Shown: one piece after another, positions 1-9,330 of the stretch
Position numbering within the stretch: position 1 is the first letter of the stretch
Layout: each line of letters starts with the position of its first letter
Assembly (NCBI GenBank): GCA_910578515.1
Contig: CAJTQR010000006.1
Span: forward strand, 51,914-115,913
Reading direction: 5' to 3'
Source: an uncultured Duncaniella sp.
GTDB taxonomy: Bacteria > Bacteroidota > Bacteroidia > Bacteroidales > Muribaculaceae
DNA length: 64,000 nucleotides
Translations under genes and position numbers: made by a program
Notes under the pieces: generated by a model
What the model was told of the DNA's origin: nothing
Databases searched by the model: none
Seen by the model: only the letters and a program-made list of their open reading frames with translations

Positions 1-1
1 A

Positions 2-2176
2 GAACGCTTTTTGTCAGCCCGACGACTTTCGCCGGCATTTGACCTCTTGGATAATGCTGTGGCTTCCGATAGCGCACTTTGGAAAATCAAGGCTGACATA
101 GAGCGGTTGCGTGAGAGTTATGCTTTCATGACTCGGTATGCCCTTGATGGCATGCCCGACCCGGCGCGTCCGGAACTTTACGATGAGCTTGTGGCTTCAG
201 TCCGTTCGCTCACCGACATGATTAATCGTCAGACTCGTGTGGCTGATGCATCCACGCTCTATTTTAATACTCTTAGAGCTGTGCAGCTGCAGCGTGAAGA
301 AAATCTTTCCTCCCTTGTCGCTCAGTATCGACGTGTTAACGACCGTCTTTCGCTGTCAGTATTGGCTGAGAATGTGGAGAAAGCTCAGCGCGAACTCACA
401 TATCAGGCTGAGGATTTGGAAAAGAGACTCTTCAATGTGGTGTGGACTCTTTATCCTCTTTCGGTTGATGACCAGACCATAATTCAATCATTTCTGTCCG
501 ATAAGGCTCTTCCTGCCTATGCTAAATCGCTTCTGCTTGGCGCTGTGATGGCTGGGTTGATGGAGTACTATGATGAGCGTCGTATGCGTATATTGATGGA
601 TGCTTATGAGGTAGACGATGCTGAGATTTCAGTGCGTGCACTTTGCGGATTGTTGTTGGGCATGTGGCTCCATAAGGAGCGTCCTATGAGTTCCAGACTG
701 CGCAAGCGGTTTGATGCTTTGGTGGAGTTGCCGAGATGGTCGGTTGACGTGAAGATGGTGCAGCTGCAGTTTATACGTGCGCGTGAGACCGAACGAATAA
801 GCCGCAAATTTACCGATGAGGTGATACCGGAGATGATGAAACTCAAACCGGAGATAGAAAAGCTTCAGAACCGTCCGCTTGACCCGGAGTCAATCGAGGA
901 GAATCCCGAGTGGGAGGAGTTGCTTGAGAAATCTGGTGTGGCTGACAGGTTGAAAGAGCTGCAGGAGATTCAGGAAGATGGGGGTGATGTGCTGATGGGT
1001 ACATTCAGCAAACTTAAGACATTCCCATTTTTCAATGATATAGCCAACTGGTTCTTACCTTTCCATTCTTCACATTCCATGATGACGGGTAGCTTTGACC
1101 ACGCCACAAGAATGTTGTTTGAGATGATAGTGAGCGCTCCTATGTTCTGCGACAGTGATAAATTCTCTGTAATTCTGTCGCTTGCACAGGTGCCTGAGAG
1201 CCAGATAAGAATGATGACCGACCAAATTAAAGCTCATTCCGACCAGATGGCTCAGATGAATCTTAACGAACTGAACAGCCGAGGTAAGGGGCGTGAGGTT
1301 ATAGCCAACAAGTTCATGCAGGATTTGTACCGCTTCTACAAGCTTTTCAGACGTAAAGGTGAGTTCAAAGACCCATTCAATACCTCGCTCAATCTTATTG
1401 CTCATCCATTGTTGAGAGAGATGTTTGATGATGAGGAGACACTACGGATTGTGGGAGAGTTTTATTTTAAGCGCAAGTATTATTCAGATGCTTTGGATAT
1501 ATTCGATAAGCTATCCTTTAAGATTCCACCATCGGCCGAGCTCTTCCAGAAAATGGGCTATTGTAAACAGGCGATGGGGGACTTGAATGGAGCGTTGCAA
1601 TATTATGAGCAGAGTGAGTTGCTGAATTCCGAAAGCCGATGGACCATGCGTCGCCTGGCGGCTTGCTATAAGGCTCTGTCGCAATGGGATAAGGCTTTGC
1701 CGTATTACAAAAGACTCGCTGAATTCAAACCTGAAGATGTGAATCTTGCTCTTAATATCGGTTATTGCCTGATGGAGACAGGAAAATATGATGAGGCCCT
1801 TCAGCACTTCTTCAAAGCTGAATTTATTTCTGGTGAGTCGGAACGTTCGGCACGCCCTATAGCATGGTGTTCACTTCTTGCAGGTGACTACGACAGGGCG
1901 AGGAAATATATCGGTATTCTACTTTCCGGCCATCCTTCGGCATCCGACTATTTAAATGCCGGGCATCTTGAACTTCTGACCGGTCATTTTGCCGATGCTG
2001 TGGACCGTTACGCTGCTTCTATCGCCGCCAGGAATTTTGATGTGGATGATTTTATGAAGGCTATGCATGCCGACGCTTATCTCACCGGTAAATCTACAGA
2101 GGTGGATGAATTGGTGATGGGGATAATCATTGACCGTGCCATTACTCACTCTCGTGAACTCGGGGGTGCGGTATGA
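2..2176 (+). CDS. TPR-repeat protein, 5' end outside the window
   Basis: The reading frame is open from base 2, so the true start probably lies upstream of the window; the TTG at 11 is the first possible start seen here, and from it the protein has 721 residues. The N-terminal two thirds are mostly helical with no family I recognise. From about residue 480 there are consecutive tetratricopeptide-like units, with repeated A-L-x-Y-Y/F and G-D-Y/W-x-x-A patterns spaced about 34 residues apart, which normally mediate protein-protein contacts. No signal peptide can be judged because the N-terminus is missing. The dipeptidase gene follows after 54 bases on the same strand. The specific role is unknown. 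Confidence 0.7.
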   Translation, partial: ERFLSARRLSPAFDLLDNAVASDSALWKIKADIERLRESYAFMTRYALDGMPDPARPELYDELVASVRSLTDMINRQTRVADASTLYFNTLRAVQLQREENLSSLVAQYRRVNDRLSLSVLAENVEKAQRELTYQAEDLEKRLFNVVWTLYPLSVDDQTIIQSFLSDKALPAYAKSLLLGAVMAGLMEYYDERRMRILMDAYEVDDAEISVRALCGLLLGMWLHKERPMSSRLRKRFDALVELPRWSVDVKMVQLQFIRARETERISRKFTDEVIPEMMKLKPEIEKLQNRPLDPESIEENPEWEELLEKSGVADRLKELQEIQEDGGDVLMGTFSKLKTFPFFNDIANWFLPFHSSHSMMTGSFDHATRMLFEMIVSAPMFCDSDKFSVILSLAQVPESQIRMMTDQIKAHSDQMAQMNLNELNSRGKGREVIANKFMQDLYRFYKLFRRKGEFKDPFNTSLNLIAHPLLREMFDDEETLRIVGEFYFKRKYYSDALDIFDKLSFKIPPSAELFQKMGYCKQAMGDLNGALQYYEQSELLNSESRWTMRRLAACYKALSQWDKALPYYKRLAEFKPEDVNLALNIGYCLMETGKYDEALQHFFKAEFISGESERSARPIAWCSLLAGDYDRARKYIGILLSGHPSASDYLNAGHLELLTGHFADAVDRYAASIAARNFDVDDFMKAMHADAYLTGKSTEVDELVMGIIIDRAITHSRELGGAV

Positions 2177-2230
2177 GTCTTCTTACGAGCCGGAAGATTG
2201 ATAGAATAAACAATAATCATAACATATTTC

Positions 2231-4357
2231 ATGCGAAAAATTTTATTATCGGCATTTGCCGCTACCACAATTATGATTCAAGCACAGAATCCGTTTTTCC
2301 AAGAATTTTCAGGGACGCCTCACGGGACTGTCCCTTTCGACAAAATCTCTGTAACTGACTATGAACCTGCCATTAATCGTGGCATCAAGGTCGGTCTTGA
2401 AAACATTGACGCTATTGTTAATAATCCAGAGTCTCCGACATTTCAAAACACTATTGTAGCTCTCGCACAAGCTGATAAAGAGCTTGACCGTGTGCTGTTG
2501 GTATTCTCTCCGCTACTATCAGCTCTCAGTGACGATGCCATGATGGATTTGTCAATGAAAATCACTCCTCGTCTTTCAAACTATTCCACCTCGATATCGC
2601 TTAATGAGGGATTGTGGAAGCGAGTGAAGAATGTGTACGATAATAAGGATAAATTTAACCTTGACACAGAGGATGAGATGCTTCTAAAACGCACTTACGA
2701 TTCGTTCGTGAGTAACGGTGCCCTTCTTGAGGGTGAGGACCGCGACACCTATAGTAAACTCTCGAGTCGTCTGAGTGAACTGACCACTTTTTTCGGACAG
2801 AATGTACTGAAAGAGATGAATACCTACGAGATTTGGCTCACTGCCGATGACCTTGCCGGGCTTCCGGAAAGCTCGGTTGAGGCAGCCGCGCTTGCTGCCA
2901 AGGAAAAGGGTAGGGATGGTGAGTATCTGTTCACCCTTGACCAGCCGGTGTATATGGCATTCATGAAGTATAGCAATCGCCGTGACTTGCGTGAGAAGAT
3001 GAACCGCCTCTATACCGGTCGAAACATGAAGGGTGAATACAACAATCTTCCCATTATGAAGGAGATTGCTGAGACTCGTCTGAAAATTGCCAATCTTCTT
3101 GGTTACGAGACCTATGCAGACTACTCGCTTGAGAAATCAATGGCTCAGACTCCCGAAAAGGTGTATGAACTCCTTCACTCCCTGCGCGATGCTTATCGCC
3201 CTGCGCAGCAGGCTGAATTTGCCGAACTTACTGAATTTGCTTCTAATCTTGAAGGTAAGCCTATAGAACTCAAGCCGTGGGATTACAGCTATTATTCCAA
3301 CAAGCTCCGTAATGCTAAATATGCTTACGATGAGGAGAAACTGCGTCCTTATTTTGAGCTGAACAATGTGATAGACGGTGTGTTTGGGCTTGCTACAAAG
3401 CTCTATGGCGTCACCTTTAAGAAAAATCCGGAAATTCCTGTGTATCATCCTGATGTGACCGCGTTTGATGTGATTGACAACGATGGTTCATTCCTTGGAG
3501 TGATTTATACTGACTTCTTCCCGCGCGCCAGCAAGCGTCCCGGTGCCTGGATGACAGGATTCAAGGACCAGGAAATCACTGCCGATGGTGTTAACTCCCG
3601 TCCTCATGTATCAATTGTGATGAATTTCACAAAGCCGACAGGCTCCAAGCCCTCGCTCCTGACTCCTTATGAGGTTGAGACATTCCTTCATGAATTTGGT
3701 CATGCTCTCCACGGACTACTTGCCAACACCAAGTATGCATCTCTCTCAGGTACAAGTGTGCTTCGCGACTTCGTAGAGCTTCCATCACAGTTCAATGAGA
3801 ATTACCTTACTGAAAAGGAATTTCTGGATGGTTTTGCCCGTCATTACCAGACCGGCGAGCCGATTCCGCAGGAACTTGTCGACCAGATTATATCATCCTC
3901 TCAGTTTGGTGCGGCTTACGCTTGTTTGCGTCAGTTGAGCTTCGGATTGATGGATATGGCATGGCACACTATAAAAGCTCCTGTTGACGACCCTGAAAAG
4001 TTTGAGCAGGAATCTATTGAGTCGGTGGCTATGTTCGAGCCTATTCCCGGCACCATGTCAGGCACCACTTTCTCGCATATCTTCTCTGGAGGTTACGCCG
4101 CCGGTTACTATAGCTATAAGTGGGCAGAGGTGCTTGATGCCGATGCTTTCGCTCATTTCAAGGAGCATGGTATATTTGACAAGGCTACAGCCGATTCGTT
4201 CCGTAAAAATGTGTTGGAAAAGGGTGGAACTGAACATCCTTCCGTACTCTACCGCCGTTTCCGTGGTAAGGATGCCTCTATTGATGCTTTGCTTGAGCGC
4301 GATGGAATAAAGCAGACACCTCAATCAGGTAAGCTCCCTATTCCCACCAAGGACTAA
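2231..4357 (+). CDS. dcp: M3-family peptidyl-dipeptidase / oligopeptidase
   Basis: Zinc metallopeptidase of family M3 (thimet oligopeptidase/Dcp type) that trims dipeptides or cleaves short oligopeptides. The protein is 708 residues, the usual length. The zinc motif HEFGH is at about residues 487-491, with the third ligand Glu near 516 in the D-F-V-E-L-P-S-Q segment, which is a family signature. Residues 1-19 look like a cleavable signal peptide ending in I-Q-A-Q, so the enzyme is probably periplasmic and feeds on imported peptides. The ATG at 2231 is chosen because it gives this signal sequence. A strong hairpin terminator follows at 4416. Distinguishing Dcp from oligopeptidase A by eye is not certain. 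Confidence 0.9.
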   Translation: MRKILLSAFAATTIMIQAQNPFFQEFSGTPHGTVPFDKISVTDYEPAINRGIKVGLENIDAIVNNPESPTFQNTIVALAQADKELDRVLLVFSPLLSALSDDAMMDLSMKITPRLSNYSTSISLNEGLWKRVKNVYDNKDKFNLDTEDEMLLKRTYDSFVSNGALLEGEDRDTYSKLSSRLSELTTFFGQNVLKEMNTYEIWLTADDLAGLPESSVEAAALAAKEKGRDGEYLFTLDQPVYMAFMKYSNRRDLREKMNRLYTGRNMKGEYNNLPIMKEIAETRLKIANLLGYETYADYSLEKSMAQTPEKVYELLHSLRDAYRPAQQAEFAELTEFASNLEGKPIELKPWDYSYYSNKLRNAKYAYDEEKLRPYFELNNVIDGVFGLATKLYGVTFKKNPEIPVYHPDVTAFDVIDNDGSFLGVIYTDFFPRASKRPGAWMTGFKDQEITADGVNSRPHVSIVMNFTKPTGSKPSLLTPYEVETFLHEFGHALHGLLANTKYASLSGTSVLRDFVELPSQFNENYLTEKEFLDGFARHYQTGEPIPQELVDQIISSSQFGAAYACLRQLSFGLMDMAWHTIKAPVDDPEKFEQESIESVAMFEPIPGTMSGTTFSHIFSGGYAAGYYSYKWAEVLDADAFAHFKEHGIFDKATADSFRKNVLEKGGTEHPSVLYRRFRGKDASIDALLERDGIKQTPQSGKLPIPTKD

Positions 4358-4415
4358 TAGGTAGATTTTGAATTTCTATGATGTCCGGCAGTATTCATAC
4401 TGCGGATGAAAAAAT

Positions 4416-4464
4416 AAATCGGTCAGAATTTATGAATAAAGATTCTGACCGATTTTTATTTTTG
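4416..4464. terminator. Bidirectional terminator between dcp and the RluA gene
   Basis: A perfect 14-bp stem (4416-4429 with 4442-4455) and a 12-nt loop are followed on the plus strand by a T-rich run. The minus-strand side also has T-rich sequence beyond the stem. It sits between two convergent genes and would serve both. Confidence 0.85.
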
Positions 4465-4508
4465 TAGTGTCAGGCATTTGCCTGAATTAAATTTCACGTA
4501 TCTGATTT

Positions 4509-5441
4509 TTAACGTGCTGCTACCAGTTTGGCAAACGATGCCGGTACGGGAGTGCTGAAATTCATATCCTTACGTGTAATCGGGTGCACGAAGCGTAGAG
4601 TTTGTGCATGAAGCGCCATGCGATGGATAGGCGAGGACTTGGCTCCATAACGGCGGTCACCTATAATCGGGTGTCCTAAGTCTTTCATGTGGACACGTAT
4701 CTGATTCTTACGTCCGGTATCGAGTGATACTTCCATAAGCGAGTAACCGTTGCGGGTACGTAAGGTTTTGTAGCGTGTCACCGCGAGTTGACCTTCCTCC
4801 GGATTATTTGTGGAGTAAACTTCAAAACGTGAGTTTTCGGCAAGATAGCTCCTGATTTCGCCTTCTTCCTGCTCCGGTTTGCCTTCCACAATAGCAAGAT
4901 ATTTGCGGCTCAGTACCATATTGTTCCAGTTATGCTGTAGCTTTTCCTTTGCTTCGACGCTTTTGGCAAATACCATCAGCCCCGATGTGTCGCGGTCAAG
5001 ACGGTGTACGATGAAAAGCTTATTTCTCGGGTCTTGCCATTTAAGGTAGTCGCGGAGAATACTATAAGCTGTTCCCTCCTTGATTTTATCAGTACCCATT
5101 GAGAGTAAGCCATAACCTTTGTTGACCACAATTATATCGTCATCCTCATATACCAGTTTCAGGCGTCGGTTGTAGAACACGCGGAACTCTCTTGAAAGAT
5201 TCACCTTAACCTCGTCGCCTGCAGCGAGCTGGGTGTTGAACTGAGTGGTAGGAATACCGTTTATTGCCACCTGATTGTGGGCAAGAAGATTCTTGATTAC
5301 CGTACGTTTGCGTTGAGGCATCGACTCCATCAGGAAGTCCATGAGGATTCCTTCTTCCTTCACCGGATATGTCTCTATCACATCCGGCTTGAATGAATTG
5401 CGTTCCGAACCAGGTTTGGTGTTATATGGCTTAGTGGGCAT
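4509..5441 (-). CDS. RluA-family pseudouridine synthase
   Basis: Converts specific uridines in rRNA or tRNA to pseudouridine. The 310-residue protein has an N-terminal S4 RNA-binding domain (about residues 29-80) and a RluA catalytic domain. The signature H-R-L-D-R-D-T-S-G is at about 146-154, with the catalytic Asp at 149. The C-terminal part carries T-G-R-K-N-Q-I-R-V-H, another family hallmark. It most resembles the RluC/RluD branch; the exact target uridine cannot be read from sequence. It lies 24 bases downstream of topA on the same strand and may be transcribed with it. Confidence 0.92.
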   Translation of the reverse strand: MPTKPYNTKPGSERNSFKPDVIETYPVKEEGILMDFLMESMPQRKRTVIKNLLAHNQVAINGIPTTQFNTQLAAGDEVKVNLSREFRVFYNRRLKLVYEDDDIIVVNKGYGLLSMGTDKIKEGTAYSILRDYLKWQDPRNKLFIVHRLDRDTSGLMVFAKSVEAKEKLQHNWNNMVLSRKYLAIVEGKPEQEEGEIRSYLAENSRFEVYSTNNPEEGQLAVTRYKTLRTRNGYSLMEVSLDTGRKNQIRVHMKDLGHPIIGDRRYGAKSSPIHRMALHAQTLRFVHPITRKDMNFSTPVPASFAKLVAAR

Positions 5442-5465
5442 AAATATTCGTTGGTGGATAATAAA

Positions 5466-7805
5466 TTATGATTTCTTTGAACGGGGAGCGCGTTTGGTGG
5501 CTTTCTTTGGAGTTTTCTCCTGTTCCGCCATTATCTCACGTACCTCTTCAAGAGTAAGCTCTGCCGGATTGGCAACACTTTTAGGGATTTTGTAATTATC
5601 CTTGTTGTGAGCTATATACACACCGTAGCGACCGTTTAGAATCTTGATGTCGGGTTCCTCATCGAACGACTTGACTATCTTGTTGTTGTCTGCTTCGCGT
5701 TTGGCTGTGATAAGCTCGGCGGCTTCCTCAATGGAGATAGAGGTGGGGGAGATTGTCTTCGGGATGGAGACGAATTTTCCATCATGACGCAGATAAGGAC
5801 CGAAACGACCCACTGCTGCAATAACTGGTTTTCCTTCAAATTCGCCCACTTCTCTCGGGAGCTCAAACAATTTCAAAGCTTCTTCCAATGTAAGGTCAAA
5901 AACACTCTGGTCTTTGCGAAGCGATGCAAAGCGAGGCTTGTTCTCGCTGTCAGCCGACCCTATCTGTGCGATAGGTCCGAAGCGACCGATTTTCACCGAT
6001 ACAGGTTCTCCTGTCTCCGGGTGATTGCCGAGCACACGCTCTCCAATCTTATGTTCGGTGCGCATATCGTTTGCCTTTTCCACTTCAGGGTGGAAGAGTG
6101 TATAGAATTCAGCAATTTCCTGATTCCAGTCGCTTTCACCTTCGGCTATCTGGTCGAATTTCTCCTCCATGCTTGCGGTGAAATCATAATCAAGAATGTC
6201 TGGGAAATGTTGTGTCAAAAATTCATTGACGATTATACCTGTGTCAGTTGGAATGAGTTTACCTTTTTCAGCACCAACATTCTCGGTTTTGGTCTTCTGT
6301 GCGATTTCCCCGTCAGCGTCAAGCACGAGCTGGTTGAACGAGCGTTTTACACCGGGCTTCTCTCCTTTCATTATATATTCGCGGTGCTGTATAGTGGAGA
6401 TGGTTGGAGCATATGTAGAAGGACGACCTATGCCTAAATCCTCCATTTTTTTCACCAACGATGCTTCGGTATAGCGCGGAGGTGCGAGTGTATAGCGTTC
6501 AGTCGCGGTGACATTGTCTGTCTTTAATGTTTCCCCGATTGACATAGGGGGGAGGGTTACATCTGTCGAAGAGTTTTCCCCTTCGTCATCATTACCCTCA
6601 AGGTATACTTTGAGGAAACCGTCAAATTTCAGTACTTCGCCTGTGGCGCTGAAGTGCTCGCTTCGTTTTGAAGGTGTTATGTCGATGGTTGTTTTCTCAA
6701 GCTCCGCATCAGCCATCTGTGATGCCATGGTGCGCAGACGTATAAGTCTGTAAAGTCTTTTCTCTTGAGCTGTACCGTCAATGGTCTCCTTATCAATATA
6801 GGTAGGACGGATTGCTTCGTGAGCTTCCTGTGCTCCCTTGGCGTTGGTGTGGTATTTACGTACCTTGAGATACTTCTCGCCCAATTCCGATTTGATAAGG
6901 CTGGATATGGTGTTGATGGCAAGAGACGATAGGTTGAGTGAGTCGGTACGCATATACGTGATATGTCCCGCTTCATAGAGCTTCTGCGCTATCATCATGG
7001 TCTGCGACACTGTGAATCCAAGCTTTCTGCCTGCTTCCTGCTGCAATGTAGAGGTGGTGAAGGGTGGGGCAGGTGACTTTTTCACCGGTTTGACGTTGAT
7101 GTCGGTGACAGTGAACACTGACTGAGAACAAGCTTCGAGAAATTCCTTGGCTGCCGTCTCGTCGGGCAAACGGCGTGATAGCTCGGCCTGGAGTTGTGCG
7201 CCACCGGGTACAGTGAATAATGCGGTGACACGGTAATACGTCTCTGAGTTGAACGCATTGATTTCGTTCTCGCGGTCCACAATCAGACGCACAGCTACTG
7301 ACTGTACACGACCGGCTGAGAGCGCCGGTTTGATTTTTTTCCACAGCACTGGTGAGAGTTCAAATCCCACCAAGCGGTCAAGAACCCGTCGTGCCTGTTG
7401 TGCATCCACCAGATGGAGGTCAATCTCGCGGGGATTCTCGATGGCGTTTAGAATGGCATTCTTGGTGATTTCATGAAACACGATTCGTCGGGTGTTTTCG
7501 GGCTTGAGTCCGAGCACCTCGTAGAGATGCCATGCTATTGCTTCCCCCTCACGGTCCTCATCGGATGCGAGCCATACGGTTTCAGCTTCCTTTGCTGCCT
7601 TTTTCAGCTCTGCCACAAGTGGTTTTTTCTCTGCAGGGATTTCATAAACCGGTTGGAAGTCCGAATCCACATTGATGCTTATATCCTTCTTGCGGAGGTC
7701 ACGTATATGTCCGTAGCTCGACATGACTTTATAGTCCTTGCCGAGAAATTTTTCGATTGTCTTCGCTTTTGCCGGAGACTCTACTATGACGAGGTTCTTT
7801 ATCAT
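5466..7805 (-). CDS. topA: DNA topoisomerase I (type IA)
   Basis: Relaxes negatively supercoiled DNA by transient single-strand cleavage. The 779-residue protein has an N-terminal Toprim domain with the acidic triad D82/D84/E86 in the S-D-E-D-R-E-G-E segment. The active-site Tyr is about residue 284, in G-H-I-T-Y-M-R-T-D-S. Instead of cysteine zinc fingers, the C-terminus has three G-R-F/Y-G-x-Y/I repeats and ends in a Lys/Arg-rich tail, an arrangement typical of Bacteroidetes and actinobacterial enzymes. Its likely promoter -7 element is at 7886-7893. The RluA gene follows on the same strand. Confidence 0.97.
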   Translation of the reverse strand: MIKNLVIVESPAKAKTIEKFLGKDYKVMSSYGHIRDLRKKDISINVDSDFQPVYEIPAEKKPLVAELKKAAKEAETVWLASDEDREGEAIAWHLYEVLGLKPENTRRIVFHEITKNAILNAIENPREIDLHLVDAQQARRVLDRLVGFELSPVLWKKIKPALSAGRVQSVAVRLIVDRENEINAFNSETYYRVTALFTVPGGAQLQAELSRRLPDETAAKEFLEACSQSVFTVTDINVKPVKKSPAPPFTTSTLQQEAGRKLGFTVSQTMMIAQKLYEAGHITYMRTDSLNLSSLAINTISSLIKSELGEKYLKVRKYHTNAKGAQEAHEAIRPTYIDKETIDGTAQEKRLYRLIRLRTMASQMADAELEKTTIDITPSKRSEHFSATGEVLKFDGFLKVYLEGNDDEGENSSTDVTLPPMSIGETLKTDNVTATERYTLAPPRYTEASLVKKMEDLGIGRPSTYAPTISTIQHREYIMKGEKPGVKRSFNQLVLDADGEIAQKTKTENVGAEKGKLIPTDTGIIVNEFLTQHFPDILDYDFTASMEEKFDQIAEGESDWNQEIAEFYTLFHPEVEKANDMRTEHKIGERVLGNHPETGEPVSVKIGRFGPIAQIGSADSENKPRFASLRKDQSVFDLTLEEALKLFELPREVGEFEGKPVIAAVGRFGPYLRHDGKFVSIPKTISPTSISIEEAAELITAKREADNNKIVKSFDEEPDIKILNGRYGVYIAHNKDNYKIPKSVANPAELTLEEVREIMAEQEKTPKKATKRAPRSKKS

Positions 7806-7885
7806 CTATATATTTTTTCTCTGCTGTGTCAAAAATAATCGGTGAGATGGCGGGTGATACCATGTCACTTTAATAATTCAATCGG

Positions 7886-7893
7886 CAAAGTTA
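7886..7893 (-). promoter_or_regulatory. Promoter -7 element for topA
   Basis: Reads TAACTTTG on the minus strand, a perfect match to the Bacteroidetes TAnnTTTG consensus, 80 bases before the topA start. No clear -33 TTTG is visible. Confidence 0.5.
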
Positions 7894-7982
7894 GGAAAAA
7901 CTCTTAAATACCGTTAATGATTTAACAATTTATCACATTTAGAGAGCATTAATGCTTCCCTTAGCCGATACACGCTGTAAGA

Positions 7983-8675
7983 TTACTCGTGCGGTTTAAG
8001 CAGTCGTACAAGCTCTGCCACACCTACTGTTGCGGGACTTGCTATGACGTTGACATCCTGTGGCACGGCTGCCGGTTTGGGGTCGATATAATAAATGGGC
8101 ACACCTTTGCGCACGTAGTGGAGCAGACCGGCTGCCGGATAAACCGCCAACGAGGTCCCTATCACCACGAATATGTCGGCTTTCTCTACCCATTCAATGG
8201 CTCGTTCTATGTTCGGCACCGCTTCCTGAAAAAACACTATGTGGGGACGCACCGGGTCGCCATATTTGTCGCGGGTGTCCGGCGAAGTCTCCAGGTGCTC
8301 TTCATCAAGGGTGTACACTCTGGTCTCATCAGCCATTGAGCGTACCTTCATCAATTCACCGTGGAGGTGAAGCAGATTTTTGCTCCCGGCGCGCTCATGC
8401 AGGTCATCGACGTTCTGGGTGATGACATATACGTCATACCATTTCTCTAACTCTACAAGTCCCTCGTGGGCGGCATTAGGCTTGCATTTTAGCAGACCCT
8501 TGCGGCGCTCGTTATAAAACTGATGTACCAAAGCCGGATTACGCGCAAATCCTTCGGCGCTGCATACTTCCATCACCGGATAGTTTTCCCATAAACCTCC
8601 TGCATCGCGGAAAGTCGACACTCCACTTTCGGCGCTTATTCCCGCACCGGTTGAGATTACTAATTTTGGTTTCAT
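7983..8675 (-). CDS. Sir2-family NAD-dependent protein deacylase
   Basis: Sirtuin that removes acyl groups from protein lysines using NAD+. At 230 residues it has the usual catalytic core: G-A-G-I-S near residue 10, T-Q-N-V-D-D-L-H near 86, the catalytic His at about 105 in L-H-L-H-G-E-L, and G-T-S-L-A-V-Y-P-A near the C-terminus. The region after the catalytic His has no cysteines at all (the only ones are C38 and C64), so the four-Cys zinc site of E. coli CobB is absent. The tadA gene lies 33 bases upstream on the same strand, suggesting co-transcription. CobB is the closest named relative, but its acyl preference cannot be judged. Confidence 0.9.
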   Translation of the reverse strand: MKPKLVISTGAGISAESGVSTFRDAGGLWENYPVMEVCSAEGFARNPALVHQFYNERRKGLLKCKPNAAHEGLVELEKWYDVYVITQNVDDLHERAGSKNLLHLHGELMKVRSMADETRVYTLDEEHLETSPDTRDKYGDPVRPHIVFFQEAVPNIERAIEWVEKADIFVVIGTSLAVYPAAGLLHYVRKGVPIYYIDPKPAAVPQDVNVIASPATVGVAELVRLLKPHE

Positions 8676-8708
8676 ATAATTGGCTGATTTAAATCGCTTA
8701 TTCCTTTA

Positions 8709-9158
8709 TTAACGTTTCCCTTTAAAAAAAGTGCGCATAAGCTCTGCACATTCTTCACCGAGCACACCGGAGGTAACTGTTGCTTTAGGATGAAATGGTG
8801 AACGGCATGTATATACATGATAACCTCTTTTATCGTCAGATGCACCGTAGACTATCCTACCTATCTGCGCCCATCCTATAGTACCGGCACACATCAGGCA
8901 TGGTTCCACCGTCACGTAGAGTGTGCATCCCTGTAGATACTTTCCTCCCAAGGTAGATGCGGCAGCTGTTATGGCTTGCATCTCAGCATGAGCCGACACA
9001 TCGGTCAGAGCCTCAGTCAGGTTGTATCCTCTTCCAATCACATTTCCCTTTGGCGACACAACGATAGCGCCAATCGGTATTTCATCACGCTCCATAGCCT
9101 CCATAGCTTCGGCGAGCGCCATACGCATATATTTCTCGTCTTTTTCTTCCTGAGTCAT
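8709..9158 (-). CDS. tadA: tRNA-specific adenosine deaminase
   Basis: Zinc-dependent deaminase of the cytidine deaminase fold that converts the wobble adenosine of tRNA-Arg(ACG) to inosine. The 149-residue protein has the catalytic H-A-E (in S-A-H-A-E-M-Q-A-I) and the P-C-L-M-C zinc ligands. The only tRNA in this window, at 42937, is tRNA-Arg(ACG), its expected substrate. A TAnnTTTG element lies at 9241-9248 upstream. Some family members act on free guanine, but the length and motifs fit TadA best. Confidence 0.92.
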   Translation of the reverse strand: MTQEEKDEKYMRMALAEAMEAMERDEIPIGAIVVSPKGNVIGRGYNLTEALTDVSAHAEMQAITAAASTLGGKYLQGCTLYVTVEPCLMCAGTIGWAQIGRIVYGASDDKRGYHVYTCRSPFHPKATVTSGVLGEECAELMRTFFKGKR

Positions 9159-9240
9159 ATCTTGATTTATTTGGTCATGGGATTATCCCCTCTGGTCTTT
9201 CGTTCATTTACAGCTATAAATCCTTCCTCTCCTTCCGATG

Positions 9241-9248
9241 CAAAGATA
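9241..9248 (-). promoter_or_regulatory. Promoter -7 element for tadA
   Basis: TATCTTTG on the minus strand, a perfect TAnnTTTG match 83 bases upstream of the tadA start. Confidence 0.5.
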
Positions 9249-9266
9249 CGAACTTAAAAGTAACCT

Positions 9267-9303
9267 GCAAAAAAGCCGGTGGCATCCTGACGGCGCCACC
9301 GGC
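9267..9303 (-). terminator. Terminator of the left SusC/SusD operon
   Basis: On the minus strand a 9-bp GC-rich stem (GCCGGTGGC with GCCACCGGC, plus-strand positions 9275-9283 and 9295-9303) is followed by six T. It lies just after the stop of the 642-residue lipoprotein gene. It is nearly base-for-base the same as the terminator at 27505-27538 at the far end of the right SusC/SusD operon. Confidence 0.9.
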
Positions 9304-9330
9304 AATTATAATAGATATTCCAATTTAAAT

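Noticed and set aside
2173..2358. 61-codon frame overlapping the dcp start
   Set aside because: It is out of frame with dcp, overlaps its signal peptide region and has no protein features.
4385..4407. CAGTAT/ATACTG palindrome after dcp as a regulatory site
   Set aside because: Short and adjacent to a strong terminator; likely chance.
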